Positions 53,594 through 61,883 of a stretch of DNA of 64,000 bases are shown here, one piece after another. Origin of the DNA: [Mycobacterium] crassicus (GTDB taxonomy: Bacteria; Actinomycetota; Actinomycetes; Mycobacteriales; Mycobacteriaceae). The position numbers were made by a program, and so were the translations under genes. The notes under the pieces are model-generated. The model was given only the letters and a program-made list of their open reading frames with translations, was not told where the DNA came from and ran no database searches. The DNA is taken from NCBI RefSeq assembly GCF_020181615.1, contig NZ_CP084029.1, positions 1,545,223 to 1,609,222 of the forward strand, given 5' to 3'. The number at the start of each line of letters is the position of its first letter. Within the stretch, counting starts at the first letter, position 1.

Positions 53594-54538
53594 ATGGCGC
53601 TCAGCTCCCGCATGCCCGATTTGTCGGCGTTCGAGGTTTTGCTGGCTATCGCCAGAACGGGCAGCCTCGGTGCCGCCGGCAGGGAATTGGGCCTGACGCA
53701 GCAGGCGGTTTCGGCACGACTGTCGGCCATGGAGGCCCAGACCGGCGTGCGGCTTGTGATCCGCAGTCCACGGGGGTCGCAGCTGACTTCGGCAGGTGCT
53801 GTCGTGACGGAGTGGGCGGATCAGCTACTGGACGTCGCCGGGCATGTCGATGCCGGATTGGCTTCGTTGCGGACTGAGAGCCGCACGAAGATGAAGGTGG
53901 TTGCGAGTCTGACGATCGCCGAACAACTCATGCCTCGCTGGATCGTGTCACTGCAGACCTCCGCCACCCGCGCCGGCCGCGAGGCCCCAGAGGTCATTCT
54001 GACCGCCACCAACAGCGAGCACGTGATAGCAAGCGTCCGTGACGGATCGGCGGATCTGGGATTCATCGAGAGCCCAGGGGTTCTGAGTGGTCTCCGAAGT
54101 CGTGTTGTGGCGCGCGACGATCTGGTGGTGATCGTGCCGCCCGACCACAAATGGGTGCGTCGCTCCCGGGGCGTGAGTGCGGCCGAACTAAGCCAGACGC
54201 CGCTGGTGGTACGTGAACTGGGTTCGGGAACGCGTGATTCCCTGACCGCGGCATTGCGTACGGTCCTGGGCGACGATGTGGAACAGGCGCGGCCGGCGTT
54301 GGAGCTGTCTACTTCGGTGGCGGTGCGCGGTGCCGTCCTGGTCGGGGCCGGCCCGGCGGTGATGAGCAGGCTCGCCGTGGCAGATGACCTCGCGGTCGGC
54401 CGGCTGCGCAGTGTCGAGGTGCCGGAATTGGATCTGCACCGTGATCTGAGGGCGATCTGGACGGGCGGGCGGACACCGCCGGCCGGTGCGGTCCGGGACC
54501 TGTTGAGTCACATCAGCAGCACCGCCACAACACGGTGA
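53594..54538 (+). CDS. LysR-family transcriptional regulator
   Basis: 314 residues. The N-terminal winged helix-turn-helix LSAFEVLLAIARTGSLGAAGRELGLTQQAVSARLSAMEAQ is followed by the periplasmic-binding-like effector domain. ATG 53594 follows TTGGGG; the frame opens at 53576. Its target may be the convergent flavoprotein gene or an unseen one; LysR regulators usually act on a divergent gene and none is here. Confidence 0.9.
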   Translation: MALSSRMPDLSAFEVLLAIARTGSLGAAGRELGLTQQAVSARLSAMEAQTGVRLVIRSPRGSQLTSAGAVVTEWADQLLDVAGHVDAGLASLRTESRTKMKVVASLTIAEQLMPRWIVSLQTSATRAGREAPEVILTATNSEHVIASVRDGSADLGFIESPGVLSGLRSRVVARDDLVVIVPPDHKWVRRSRGVSAAELSQTPLVVRELGSGTRDSLTAALRTVLGDDVEQARPALELSTSVAVRGAVLVGAGPAVMSRLAVADDLAVGRLRSVEVPELDLHRDLRAIWTGGRTPPAGAVRDLLSHISSTATTR

Positions 54539-54541
54539 ACC

Positions 54542-54590
54542 CAGCGGTTCAGCGAGCCCCGACGAAGGAGGGGCGAAGCTGGGACCGCTG
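54542..54590. terminator. Bidirectional terminator between convergent genes
   Basis: CAGCGGT (54542-54548) pairs with ACCGCTG (54584-54590), and inside it AGC with GCT and CCCC with GGGG form a long interrupted stem. It lies just after the LysR stop and before the flavoprotein stop. No T run. Confidence 0.55.
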
Positions 54591-54618
54591 CACTAACCCA
54601 ACAGCTGCCGCGGCGTTG

Positions 54619-55656
54619 CTACGCGCCGTAACGCAGCCACAGGGGTAGGGCGGATTCCAGCCGCTGCATGAACTTGCTGAGGCCGATCCGGTACTGGCCG
54701 GCTCCGAACGGATCGGTCCGGTACTCGGGGAATGCGATGCCGACCCCGAACAGTCCGGGGGCCAGTATCCCGTTGGACGGGTCGTAGTCCAGCGTCCCCC
54801 ATTGCGGGGTCGCGGGCAGTTGCCTCCGTGCGAAGCCGACGGTGTAGACGGCGTGAGTGCAGGCTTGGAGCTGGTCGGAGAACTCCGGGCTGTTCACCCA
54901 GTACCTCTCCAGACGCTCCGGAAGGGTCCCATCGATGTTCTCCCGAGCCCATTGGGCTGCTTTGCCTTTCAGGCCGGTGTCATCGAACTGAATGTAATCA
55001 TCGAAGTACACAGCGTATTTCGTCGGGCTTTGATAGAAGTTGACCAGCTTCCGCGCCGGCGTCGCCAGGAGGTTGGGCAACGCCACCATGGTCGAGTGCG
55101 ACGAGCCGAACACCGCGATCGTCGCCCCGTCCAAGGACAGGTTCTCCAGCTTCTTCGGGTCGAGCGCGACCTCGATCGGAATCTCCTCCACGTGGGGGTG
55201 GTCGAGCTTCTTGGGGGTGGAGCCGACCGCGAGGATCACGTTCTTCGCCACGATCTCGTCGGTGTCGGTGCGGATGATCCACTGCCGATTACGCAGGGCG
55301 AGTTCGGTGGCGACCGCCTTGACCGGCTTGACCCGTTCGCACAGGTGTTGCGAGATCCACACCAGGGGTTCGGCGACGACGCCGAGCAGGCACGTCTGCT
55401 GCGGATCGATGTTGTTCAGCTCGAACGGGGGTGCTTCCGCGAACCGAAAGGAGGGTGAGGCGTTCAGGTAGTCGAGGAACAGCGACACCTGAGTGTTGCC
55501 GGGCACGGCGTGCCATTTCGTACCGAAGTCGCCGGCGGCGAAGTCGGGGTCGATCCAGACGATCTCCTCGCCGGCGACGCCGTGGTCGAGCAACTTGCCC
55601 ACTGCGGCGATGCCAGCGGGGCCAGCTCCGATTACCGCCCAGCTGATCTCGGTCAT
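54619..55656 (-). CDS. FAD/NAD(P)-binding flavoprotein, monooxygenase-like
   Basis: 345 residues. FAD motif GAGPAGIAAVGKLL at the N-terminus; a second dinucleotide motif is looser, VFGSSHSTMVALP near 170. KNVILAVGSTPKKLD is the usual linking strand before it. The layout resembles small FMO/L-ornithine-hydroxylase-like flavoproteins. Substrate unknown. ATG 55656 has AGCAGGAC before it. Confidence 0.8.
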   Translation of the reverse strand: MTEISWAVIGAGPAGIAAVGKLLDHGVAGEEIVWIDPDFAAGDFGTKWHAVPGNTQVSLFLDYLNASPSFRFAEAPPFELNNIDPQQTCLLGVVAEPLVWISQHLCERVKPVKAVATELALRNRQWIIRTDTDEIVAKNVILAVGSTPKKLDHPHVEEIPIEVALDPKKLENLSLDGATIAVFGSSHSTMVALPNLLATPARKLVNFYQSPTKYAVYFDDYIQFDDTGLKGKAAQWARENIDGTLPERLERYWVNSPEFSDQLQACTHAVYTVGFARRQLPATPQWGTLDYDPSNGILAPGLFGVGIAFPEYRTDPFGAGQYRIGLSKFMQRLESALPLWLRYGA

Positions 55657-56013
55657 TGTCCTGCTTTCCGCGTAGTTGGAAGTAGCGTGCCGGTGGCCCG
55701 CTGGATCGGAGAGCATGTGCAGATCCGAACGCTGGGTACCAGCTTTCGCCGAGATGCGCTCCTTCGGTAGTTTGGTTGTCTTTGTTGGCTCACAAGGCGA
55801 AGTTGTGTGTACGACTTGTTTCAGTCCGATCGGGACACAATCGGTAGTTGTGAGCTAACAAACTTTGAGTGCCTACCGCGGAATGCGTTGTCGGCGGACT
55901 ATCGACGATAGGACGTCCACCAGCGAGAGGCGGAGAAATGGACAGGCTCGGCTTCGCCGCTACCGCGGCCGCCCGGCGATTGTGGCCTTCCGATCGGTTC
56001 GGGAGGGAGCGCA
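55657..56013. promoter_or_regulatory. 357-base divergent intergenic region
   Basis: No gene is supported here. The centre (about 55765-55870) is A+T-richer than its surroundings and holds the inverted repeat described at 55781-55862. It must contain the promoters of the leftward flavoprotein and the rightward DUF202 pair. Confidence 0.5.
55781..55862. repeat. Inverted repeat, 15-bp arms 52 bp apart
   Basis: TTTGTTGGCTCACAA (55781-55795) and TTGTGAGCTAACAAA (55848-55862) are reverse complements with one mismatch. Further TTGTG (55803) and CACAA (55835) copies lie between them, so alternative pairings are possible. It may be a pair of operator sites or the ends of a tiny mobile element. Confidence 0.8.
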
Positions 56014-56412
56014 GTGTCCATCCAATCTGACACCGGGAGTCGTGTCGGCGAACGTGAGGTCGACCAGACCGCGGAACGTGAGCCCGATTACCGGTTCACC
56101 CTCGCCAATGAACGGACTTTTCTCGCTTGGCAACGCACCGCGCTCGGTCTGCTGGCTTCGGCGGTCGCGCTGGTGCAGTTCCTGCCTGAAACGGCACCGC
56201 AGGGCCCGTCTCGCCTGCTCGCCGGCCTGCTGACGGTTCTGGCGATCATGGTTGCCGGGATGGGATTGGGCCGCTGGAGGCAGGTCGATCATGCGATCCG
56301 TAGACAGTTGCCGCTGCCCCGAAGTCTTACTCCCGCCTACCTCGGATCGGGCCTGGTTGTGCTCGGCGTCATCGCCCTGGGGTTGGTGATCAGTTTAGCG
56401 GTACACCGTTGA
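56014..56412 (+). CDS. DUF202 membrane protein (YidH-like)
   Basis: 132 residues with three hydrophobic helices and the DUF202 signature [29 protein letters not shown] start. Overlaps the next gene by 4 bases. The pair resembles Rv2272-Rv2273. Function unknown. Confidence 0.88.
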   Translation: MSIQSDTGSRVGEREVDQTAEREPDYRFTLANERTFLAWQRTALGLLASAVALVQFLPETAPQGPSRLLAGLLTVLAIMVAGMGLGRWRQVDHAIRRQLPLPRSLTPAYLGSGLVVLGVIALGLVISLAVHR

Positions 56413-56747
56413 CTCACAACGGATTGTCCGACACGGATGACGGTGGACTTCAGGCCGAACGCACCGCGCTCGCCTGGACTCGGACCTCACTGGCAGTTCT
56501 TGCCAACGGCGTCCTGCTCATCATCCGGGAGTTCTCGCATTGCTCCGCAGCTGTGCGCGTGGAAACCGCGGTCCTCGCTGTCGGCTGTGCGTTAACCGTT
56601 CAACTGGCTGCGTCCCGGCGCAGACGAATCCTGATACTCGGCCCGCGTTCGCAATGGCTCAGCCCACGCAACCAGGTTCATATCACGGGGATTCTGGTGC
56701 TTGCGTTAATCCTCATCGCAGCAGTGACGCCGTTCCTTCGATCCTGA
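56409..56747 (+). CDS. Second DUF202 membrane protein
   Basis: 112 residues, three hydrophobic helices, with the signature [25 protein letters not shown]. The TTG at 56409 overlaps the previous stop (TTGA). Likely forms a complex with the preceding product; role unknown. Confidence 0.86.
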   Translation: MTHNGLSDTDDGGLQAERTALAWTRTSLAVLANGVLLIIREFSHCSAAVRVETAVLAVGCALTVQLAASRRRRILILGPRSQWLSPRNQVHITGILVLALILIAAVTPFLRS

Positions 56748-56755
56748 CCGAAAGA

Positions 56756-56792
56756 CGCAGCCGCGGGGAAGCATTGCCTCCCCGCGGCTGCG
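56756..56792. terminator. Strong bidirectional terminator
   Basis: A perfect 14-bp stem, CGCAGCCGCGGGGA / TCCCCGCGGCTGCG, with a 9-base loop. It lies between the convergent DUF202 and esx genes and would stop both transcripts. Confidence 0.85.
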
Positions 56793-56803
56793 GATCGTGT
56801 TGG

Positions 56804-57088
56804 TCAGGCCCAGCTGGATCCGACGGAGGCGTCGGTGTTGGCCATGTTGTTGCCGGCCGTCTGGACTTTTTGGCCGTGGGCGTTGGCCTGCTCGTAGATG
56901 ACGGCGAAGTTGCGGCCCAGTTGGGTCACGAACTCCTGGCAGGCCACCGAACCGGCACCGCCCCAGAAGTCGCCGGCGGCGAGCACGTCGTGCACGATCG
57001 CCTGGTGCTCGGCCTCCAGGGAGGCGGCCTGGGCGCGGATCAGGGCGCCGTGGGCGTTGACGTCGCCGAACTGGTAGTTAATGGACAT
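56804..57088 (-). CDS. WXG100 protein, EsxN/EsxL-like
   Basis: 94 residues: MSINYQFGDVNAHGALIRAQAASLE, then GDFWGGAGS with the WXG turn and a C-terminal YEQANAHGQKVQ. This is the EsxA-like half of the ESX-5 dimers. Secreted as a heterodimer with the upstream partner, 14 bases away. Ends just before the terminator. Confidence 0.95.
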   Translation of the reverse strand: MSINYQFGDVNAHGALIRAQAASLEAEHQAIVHDVLAAGDFWGGAGSVACQEFVTQLGRNFAVIYEQANAHGQKVQTAGNNMANTDASVGSSWA

Positions 57089-57102
57089 TGCTGGTTCTCC
57101 TT

Positions 57103-57399
57103 CTAGCTCGACAGGATCTGCTGCGAGGCAGCTTCTTGGGTTTCGTAGTGGTTGGCGTCGCGGATCAGCCCGTCGCGCACCCCGTGCAGCATGGTGACGA
57201 TGTTGCGGAACGCGGTCTGCATCTGGCCCATGGTGTCCATCGAGGTGCGTTCGGCCAGACCACCCCAGCCCGCACCCGAGATGTTGGTCGAGGACGCCCA
57301 CATGCGTCGGGCCTCGTCCTCCACCGTCTGGGCGTGGACGTCGAAGCGGCCGGCCATCGCACGCATCGCGTCCGGGTCGGTCATAAAACGTGTTGCCAT
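57103..57399 (-). CDS. WXG100 protein, EsxM/EsxK-like (QILSS family)
   Basis: 98 residues starting [34 protein letters not shown], with the WXG-type turn [10 protein letters not shown] and the C-terminal secretion signal region ending QQILSS, the hallmark of the ESX-5-associated QILSS subfamily. First gene of the esx pair. The start has a TTCTCC (GGAGAA) ribosome site. Confidence 0.96.
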   Translation of the reverse strand: MATRFMTDPDAMRAMAGRFDVHAQTVEDEARRMWASSTNISGAGWGGLAERTSMDTMGQMQTAFRNIVTMLHGVRDGLIRDANHYETQEAASQQILSS

Positions 57400-57871
57400 T
57401 GCATTTTCTCCTAACAGATGAATCGTGATGTGGTAGCTGCGTATCGGTCGGTTTCAACCAGGCCATGCATGGTGAGCCGGCCTAGGGATGGGAAGCAGGC
57501 CTGAACCGCCCCCTTTCCGTCGGTCGGTGACCGCCACCCCAGATCGTCGGGCGGCAGGTCTCGAAACCTCCCTGAGCAGGGTTGCGGTGCGCAGCAGTCA
57601 CTCCGGAGGTGGCCTGCGGCCGGTCCGGTGCGTCGCAGCCAATGGCAGCCACCACTACGCTCTCCCTCATTCTTCGTCACGCCCCTTTGTGAATCCTGTT
57701 GTTGCCGTGACGTATCACCATCGGTACATCCGTTGACCCGGCGACAAGCCGTTCGTGACGGATACCCAAGATGTTTGGTTATGTGATGCACGTAACGATA
57801 GACCGGGCGCAGTGTTTAGACTTATCGCTACGGGACTCGAAGCTGTCATTTCGGGACAGGGGAGGTGCACG
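57400..57871. promoter_or_regulatory. 472-base interval between esx pair and AraC regulator
   Basis: No gene is supported. The left end must carry the esx promoter, the right end the AraC gene's promoter and the paired CGGGAC element. An in-frame upstream codon (57755) would extend the regulator but has no ribosome site and would run through that element. Confidence 0.5.
57830..57858 (+). promoter_or_regulatory. Candidate AraC operator, site 1
   Basis: Two CGGGAC half-sites at 57831-57836 and 57852-57857, exactly 21 bp (two helical turns) apart, with TGTC-7-GACA overlapping the second. It ends 13 bases before the regulator's start codon, a place that suits autoregulation. Nearly identical to the element at 60625-60653. 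Confidence 0.6.
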
Positions 57872-58885
57872 GTGAAACCGCTCGCTCGCTACGCTTCACT
57901 GCACGGGTACGTCGATCTCTGCCACTCCTTCGGGATTGATCCGGTCCCATTGATCAGGGAGGCGGGTCTGGATCCCGCGAGTCTGAATCTGCAAGATCGG
58001 TGGCTGCCGGCATCCGCAATTGCGGTGTTGCTGGAGAGGTCTGCGGCCGTCTCCGGGCGCCAGGACTTCGGTCTACGACTCGCTGAGATGCGTCGCTTTT
58101 CCAATTTGGGGCCGCTCAGTCTGGCGATCCGGGAGGAGCCCGACGTCCGGAGTGCACTGCAGATGCTGGTGCGCTACCAACACACCTACAACGAGGCGGT
58201 GTTGACACGACTGTTCGAAACCGAAGGGCTGGCAACGCTTCGAGTGGAGTTGGACTTCGGTGAGCCGCTGGAGTCGAGACAGTCTGCGGAATTGGCCGTG
58301 GCCGTGTTATACCGCCTCCTGCGTGGCTTCCTCGGCCCGCATTGGAAAGCTCTTGCGGTCTGCTTCACCCACCGGCCACCGGACAGCGCGGCGGCGCATC
58401 GAAAGTTCTTCGGTCCAACGATCCGATTCGATCATGATTTCAACGGAATATCCCTGGTAGCAAGTGATCTGGACTCGGAGAACAAGATGTCCGACGCACT
58501 GATGCGGCCGTACGCCCAACATGTGCTGGAGTCGCTCGAGTCACCAAAGGGTGCGGTCATCGTGGACCGGGTTCGAGACGTGATCGAACTCCTGATGCCG
58601 ATCGGACGCTGCTCGGTGGACCAGGTCGCACGCAGTCTGGGCGTGGATCGCAGGACAGTTCATCGTCATCTTGCCGAGGTCGGCGAGACCTACTCATCGA
58701 TCCTGAATGCTGCGCGGGTCGACCTGGCCCAGCGCATGGTCGGCAGCTCGCGCTACTCCATGGTCGAGGTAGCAGAACTGCTGTCCTTCTCCGCGCCGAG
58801 CAACTTCTCCCGGTGGTTTCGTACCCAGTTCGGCCTCAGTCCGCGCGCATGGCAAGACCGTATGCAGCACCCCGAGGACAGCTGA
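57872..58885 (+). CDS. AraC-family transcriptional regulator
   Basis: 337 residues. N-terminal Arabinose_bd-like domain (YASLHGYVDLCHSFGIDPVPLIREAGLDPASL; PLSLAIREEPDVRSALQMLVRYQHTYNEAV), C-terminal double helix-turn-helix (SVDQVARSLGVDRRTVHRHLAEVG, MVEVAELLSFSAPSNFSRWFRTQFGLSPRAWQ). This is the VirS/OruR-like subgroup. GTG 57872 follows GGGGAGG by 7 bases. It lies opposite to, and inside, the PE/PPE/esx cluster; its stop is 10 bases from the PE stop. Confidence 0.93.
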   Translation: MKPLARYASLHGYVDLCHSFGIDPVPLIREAGLDPASLNLQDRWLPASAIAVLLERSAAVSGRQDFGLRLAEMRRFSNLGPLSLAIREEPDVRSALQMLVRYQHTYNEAVLTRLFETEGLATLRVELDFGEPLESRQSAELAVAVLYRLLRGFLGPHWKALAVCFTHRPPDSAAAHRKFFGPTIRFDHDFNGISLVASDLDSENKMSDALMRPYAQHVLESLESPKGAVIVDRVRDVIELLMPIGRCSVDQVARSLGVDRRTVHRHLAEVGETYSSILNAARVDLAQRMVGSSRYSMVEVAELLSFSAPSNFSRWFRTQFGLSPRAWQDRMQHPEDS

Positions 58886-58895
58886 CTGGGTGTGA

Positions 58896-59195
58896 TCAGC
58901 CGGCGGCGGCGGCGTTGAGAGCTTCGGTGGTTGCGTAGCCCTCGGCGTTGGCGGCGAGGGTGTCGACGAGCTGCTGGTGGATCGCAGTGGCCTGGGCGGC
59001 GATCTGCTGATACATCTGGGCTTGGGTGGCGAACTGGGCCGCGATCAGCGCGGAGATTTCGTCGGCGGCCGGGGGCAGCACTCCGGTGGTGGGTGCGGCT
59101 GCGGCGACGTTGCCGGTGCCCAGTGCTGAGCCGATGACCTGCAGGTCGGCGGCGGCTGCGCTGAGTAATTCGGGGTGGGTGTTTACGAATGACAT
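58896..59195 (-). CDS. PE family protein
   Basis: 99 residues, just a PE domain: MSFVNTHPELLSAAAADLQVIGSAL, then the helical hairpin and the YxxxD/E-type end (AEGYATTEALNAAAAG). It should pair with the PPE product encoded 60 bases upstream and be exported by an ESX-5 system. ATG with GGAG at 6 bases. Confidence 0.95.
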   Translation of the reverse strand: MSFVNTHPELLSAAAADLQVIGSALGTGNVAAAAPTTGVLPPAADEISALIAAQFATQAQMYQQIAAQATAIHQQLVDTLAANAEGYATTEALNAAAAG

Positions 59196-59255
59196 GGCTC
59201 CTGCTTTCGGGTCGGTGGTTGGTGGGTGAACGGGACAGGGGGTTGGGGGATAGGG

Positions 59256-60449
59256 CTATTCGATGAGCAGCTCGTCGGAGAGCGGGGTGCTGTCGATTAG
59301 GGCATTGAGCATGTCGTCGGTCAGAATCCCGGACTCGATGATCTCGGCCAATTCCCGGAGTTCGTCGGCGGTTCCGGCGGCCGGCCGGATTTCGGGCTGG
59401 ACGATGGTCGCATCGCTGTTTCCACGGCGGACCAGGCGTGCGCTGGCGGCGGCGGCGAGTCCGGTCAGGCCGGCGGCGGCGATGCCGGTGTAGCGCATGG
59501 TGCTGGGAAGTGCGGCGCTGGCGGTCGGCAGTGCCGCGCTCGCAAGGTCGGTCGGCGGCACGGCTGCGGCCCAGGACGGTGGCACCGATAGCGCGCGGAT
59601 CAGGTCTGCTTGGCCGATGCCGGCGGACACCGGTGCGTCGGCCAGCACCGCGGTCCCTGCGCCGGACGCCACACCTTCGGACAGCAGCTCTCCGGCTGCG
59701 GCAGCGGCACCGGCCGCCGGGCCTCCGCCGCCGGCGGAGCTGATGGCGGGCCCCACCAGTGTCCGAAGCAGGAAAGCGTTGATGACCCACACTTGATCCA
59801 CCATCGTCGGCACGCTTACGACCGATGTCAGGTCTGGTAATGCTGCGGCGGTCGGTGCGGCGGCGGCGGAGGAGGCGGTGGAGGCGAGTGCTTGGGTGAT
59901 TGCGGTGGTTGGGTCGGTGGGGTTGGTGTGGGTGGTGGGTTGGGTGAAGGGGGTGAGGGTGGCGGTGGTGGTTGCGGTGGTGGCGTAGCCGTGCATGGCG
60001 CTGGCGTCTTGGGCCCACATTTCGGCGTAGTGGGCTTCGGTGGCCAGGATGGCGGGGGTGTTCTGGCCGAGGATGTTGCCGGCGACCAGTGTGGTGAGCA
60101 GGGTGCGGTTGGCGGTGACGATTTCGGGGGGGACGGTGAGGGCGAAGGCGGTTTCGTAGGCGCCGGCGGTGGCTCGGGCTTGGTTGGCGGTGTGTTCGGC
60201 GTAGGTGGCGGTGGTGTCGAGCCAGCTGATGTGGGGGGTGATGGCGGTGGCCATGGCTGTTGCCGAGGGGCCGGTCCAGGTGGTGGTGGTGAGTTCGGTG
60301 AGCAGTGTTTGAACGGCGGTGCCTGCGCTGCGCAGTTCGGTGGACAGTCCTTCCCAGGCGGCTGCGGCGGCCAGCAGTGGGCCGGCTCCGGGGCCGGAAT
60401 ACATTCTGCCGGAGTTGATTTCGGGGGGCAGGGCGGCGAAGGCGGACAT
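59256..60449 (-). CDS. PPE family protein, PPE-SVP subfamily
   Basis: 397 residues. PPE domain ([33 protein letters not shown] near the WxG turn), then the SVP motif [10 protein letters not shown] near 300 and an acidic C-terminus ending [12 protein letters not shown]. The N-terminal DNA up to about 59846 prefers CTC, CCC, CAA and GCA codons, unlike the 3' part, which hints at a mosaic gene. Exported with the PE partner. Confidence 0.95.
   Translation of the reverse strand: MSAFAALPPEINSGRMYSGPGAGPLLAAAAAWEGLSTELRSAGTAVQTLLTELTTTTWTGPSATAMATAITPHISWLDTTATYAEHTANQARATAGAYETAFALTVPPEIVTANRTLLTTLVAGNILGQNTPAILATEAHYAEMWAQDASAMHGYATTATTTATLTPFTQPTTHTNPTDPTTAITQALASTASSAAAAPTAAALPDLTSVVSVPTMVDQVWVINAFLLRTLVGPAISSAGGGGPAAGAAAAAGELLSEGVASGAGTAVLADAPVSAGIGQADLIRALSVPPSWAAAVPPTDLASAALPTASAALPSTMRYTGIAAAGLTGLAAAASARLVRRGNSDATIVQPEIRPAAGTADELRELAEIIESGILTDDMLNALIDSTPLSDELLIE
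59846..59929. repeat. 84-bp tract shared with the right-end PPE gene, copy 1
   Basis: Bases 59846-59929 are identical to 63917-64000, in the middle part of two PPE genes. The second copy runs off the window, so the true tract may be longer. Suggests recent duplication or gene conversion. Confidence 0.9.
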
Positions 60450-60454
60450 GCGGG

Positions 60455-60487
60455 TCAGTCCGTCTGCTCGGTGGCGGCGGGTGTCAT
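60455..60487 (-). CDS. Candidate 10-codon leader ORF before the PPE gene
   Basis: ATG 60487 follows GGGGAG by 4 bases and reads [10 protein letters not shown], then TGA. The PPE ATG follows 5 bases after that stop. The PPE start itself has only a weak ribosome site, so ribosomes may reach it by re-initiation after this peptide. Confidence 0.4.
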   Translation of the reverse strand: MTPAATEQTD

Positions 60488-60624
60488 GTGCTCTCCCCGA
60501 TAGTGGTGTACGTGTGTCGTCGTCTGGCGGGTGCCGGTGGGTGTGCCGTTGTGATCGGGCCCGAAAACCGATGACCGCGTGATGTAGGCAACAGTAAACG
60601 TCGTGGCCGGACCGTACGTATCTT

Positions 60625-60653
60625 CACGGGACACGAATCTGTCATTTCGGGAC
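60625..60653 (+). promoter_or_regulatory. Candidate AraC operator, site 2
   Basis: CGGGAC at 60626-60631 and 60647-60652, again 21 bp apart; 27 of 29 bases match site 1 at 57830-57858, including the spacer. It is the only such element in the 229-base gap upstream of the PPE-PE pair, about 180 bases from the PPE start and on the strand opposite to it. Confidence 0.6.
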
Positions 60654-60678
60654 ACGTCCACCAGACTCGGGCCCGAGG

Positions 60679-61860
60679 TCATCCGCCGGCTGGACACTTC
60701 GGAATCACCGTGTTGGCGGGCCGGGCCTGGTGGCCGCGCTGCCGGGAAGCGAGGGCACTGATCGCGCGACCGGCCAGCGTGCCCAATAGGGCGTCGCCGA
60801 ACACGGCGCTTCCGGCTTGGCCGGTGATCACGGCGGCTGGAGCGACGGCAGTCGCAGGCAGTGATGGCGGCGAGGTTAGCCCGGCCGCAGTGGTTGTCGC
60901 AGCCCAATTCGGCGGTACCGACAGGGAGTTCACCTGGCTCGCCTGCCCAACCACCGCCGCGGCCGCCGGCGCCGTCGCCGACTCCGCCGATCCGGTTGCG
61001 GCCAGCGGAATCCCATAAAGCGGGGCGTACGGGCCGACTCCGTTGGCGAAGTCCCGCACGGCGCTGCTCTGCCAGCCGGCCAGTCGGGCCCCCAGGCTGA
61101 TCATCCGCCAGATCTGGTTATTGATCGAGAAGCCGAACCGCCCATAGCTGCCGGCCTGGAACAGGTAGCTGGTAATCGATTCCCCAGCGATCACCGGGAT
61201 CATGCCCGACGATGGCGGGCCGGCCGCGGGCTGCGCGAGGCCGAGCAGGGTTGAGGCGGTCCCACTCTGGGCGTTGTTCACGCTCGTCGCGACTGCCTGG
61301 GCTGCGGCAGCGGCGCCGGTCGTGTCCCCCACGGGGTTGGTGGTCTGTGGTGGGGCGTCAAACGGCGCATTCTGGGTCACCGAAGCCGCCGACGCTGCGT
61401 AGCGGTACATCGTCGCGGCGTCTTGCGCCCACATTGCTTCGTACTCGGCTTCGGTCGCGGCGATGGCCGGACTGTTCTGGCCGAAGAAGTTCGTGGCAAT
61501 CAGGGACATCAGCCGGGCTCGGTTCGCCTCGATCAGCGGAGGCGGCACGGTCCCTGCGAACGCGACCTCGTAGGCTGCCACCGCTGCCTTGGCCTGGGCG
61601 CCGACCTGGGTCGCCTGCTGGGCGGTTGCGTGCAGCCATGCGACATAGGGCAGGACCGCGTCGGCCATTCGTGTCGACGCCGCGCCTTGCCAGACCGAGC
61701 CGGTCAGGTTGGCCACCACCGAGGTGCAGGAACTCGCCGAGAAGGTCAGCTCGCCGGCAAGCCTGTCCCAGGCCGTCGCGGCGGCCAGCAGAGACGTCGG
61801 GCCGGGACCCGAATACATTCGGGCGGAGTTGATTTCCGGGGGTAATGCCGCGAAATCCAT
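60679..61860 (-). CDS. PPE family protein, PPE-SVP subfamily
   Basis: 393 residues: [36 protein letters not shown] at the WxG turn, LSVPPNWAA near 315 as the SVP motif, a basic-leaning C-terminus ([21 protein letters not shown]). ATG with AGGAAG. Follows the upstream PPE gene by 23 bases; no PE gene directly precedes either. Confidence 0.95.
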   Translation of the reverse strand: MDFAALPPEINSARMYSGPGPTSLLAAATAWDRLAGELTFSASSCTSVVANLTGSVWQGAASTRMADAVLPYVAWLHATAQQATQVGAQAKAAVAAYEVAFAGTVPPPLIEANRARLMSLIATNFFGQNSPAIAATEAEYEAMWAQDAATMYRYAASAASVTQNAPFDAPPQTTNPVGDTTGAAAAAQAVATSVNNAQSGTASTLLGLAQPAAGPPSSGMIPVIAGESITSYLFQAGSYGRFGFSINNQIWRMISLGARLAGWQSSAVRDFANGVGPYAPLYGIPLAATGSAESATAPAAAAVVGQASQVNSLSVPPNWAATTTAAGLTSPPSLPATAVAPAAVITGQAGSAVFGDALLGTLAGRAISALASRQRGHQARPANTVIPKCPAGG

Positions 61861-61883
61861 GTCGGTTCTTCCTTTTCTTCGCG

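Noticed and set aside
55829-55836. A CGGGAC motif in the flavoprotein/DUF202 interval as a third AraC site
   Set aside because: No second half-site lies 21 bp away on either side.
57755-57871. Upstream extension of the AraC regulator
   Set aside because: No ribosome site, not family-like, and it would cross the paired operator; GTG 57872 has GGGGAGG.
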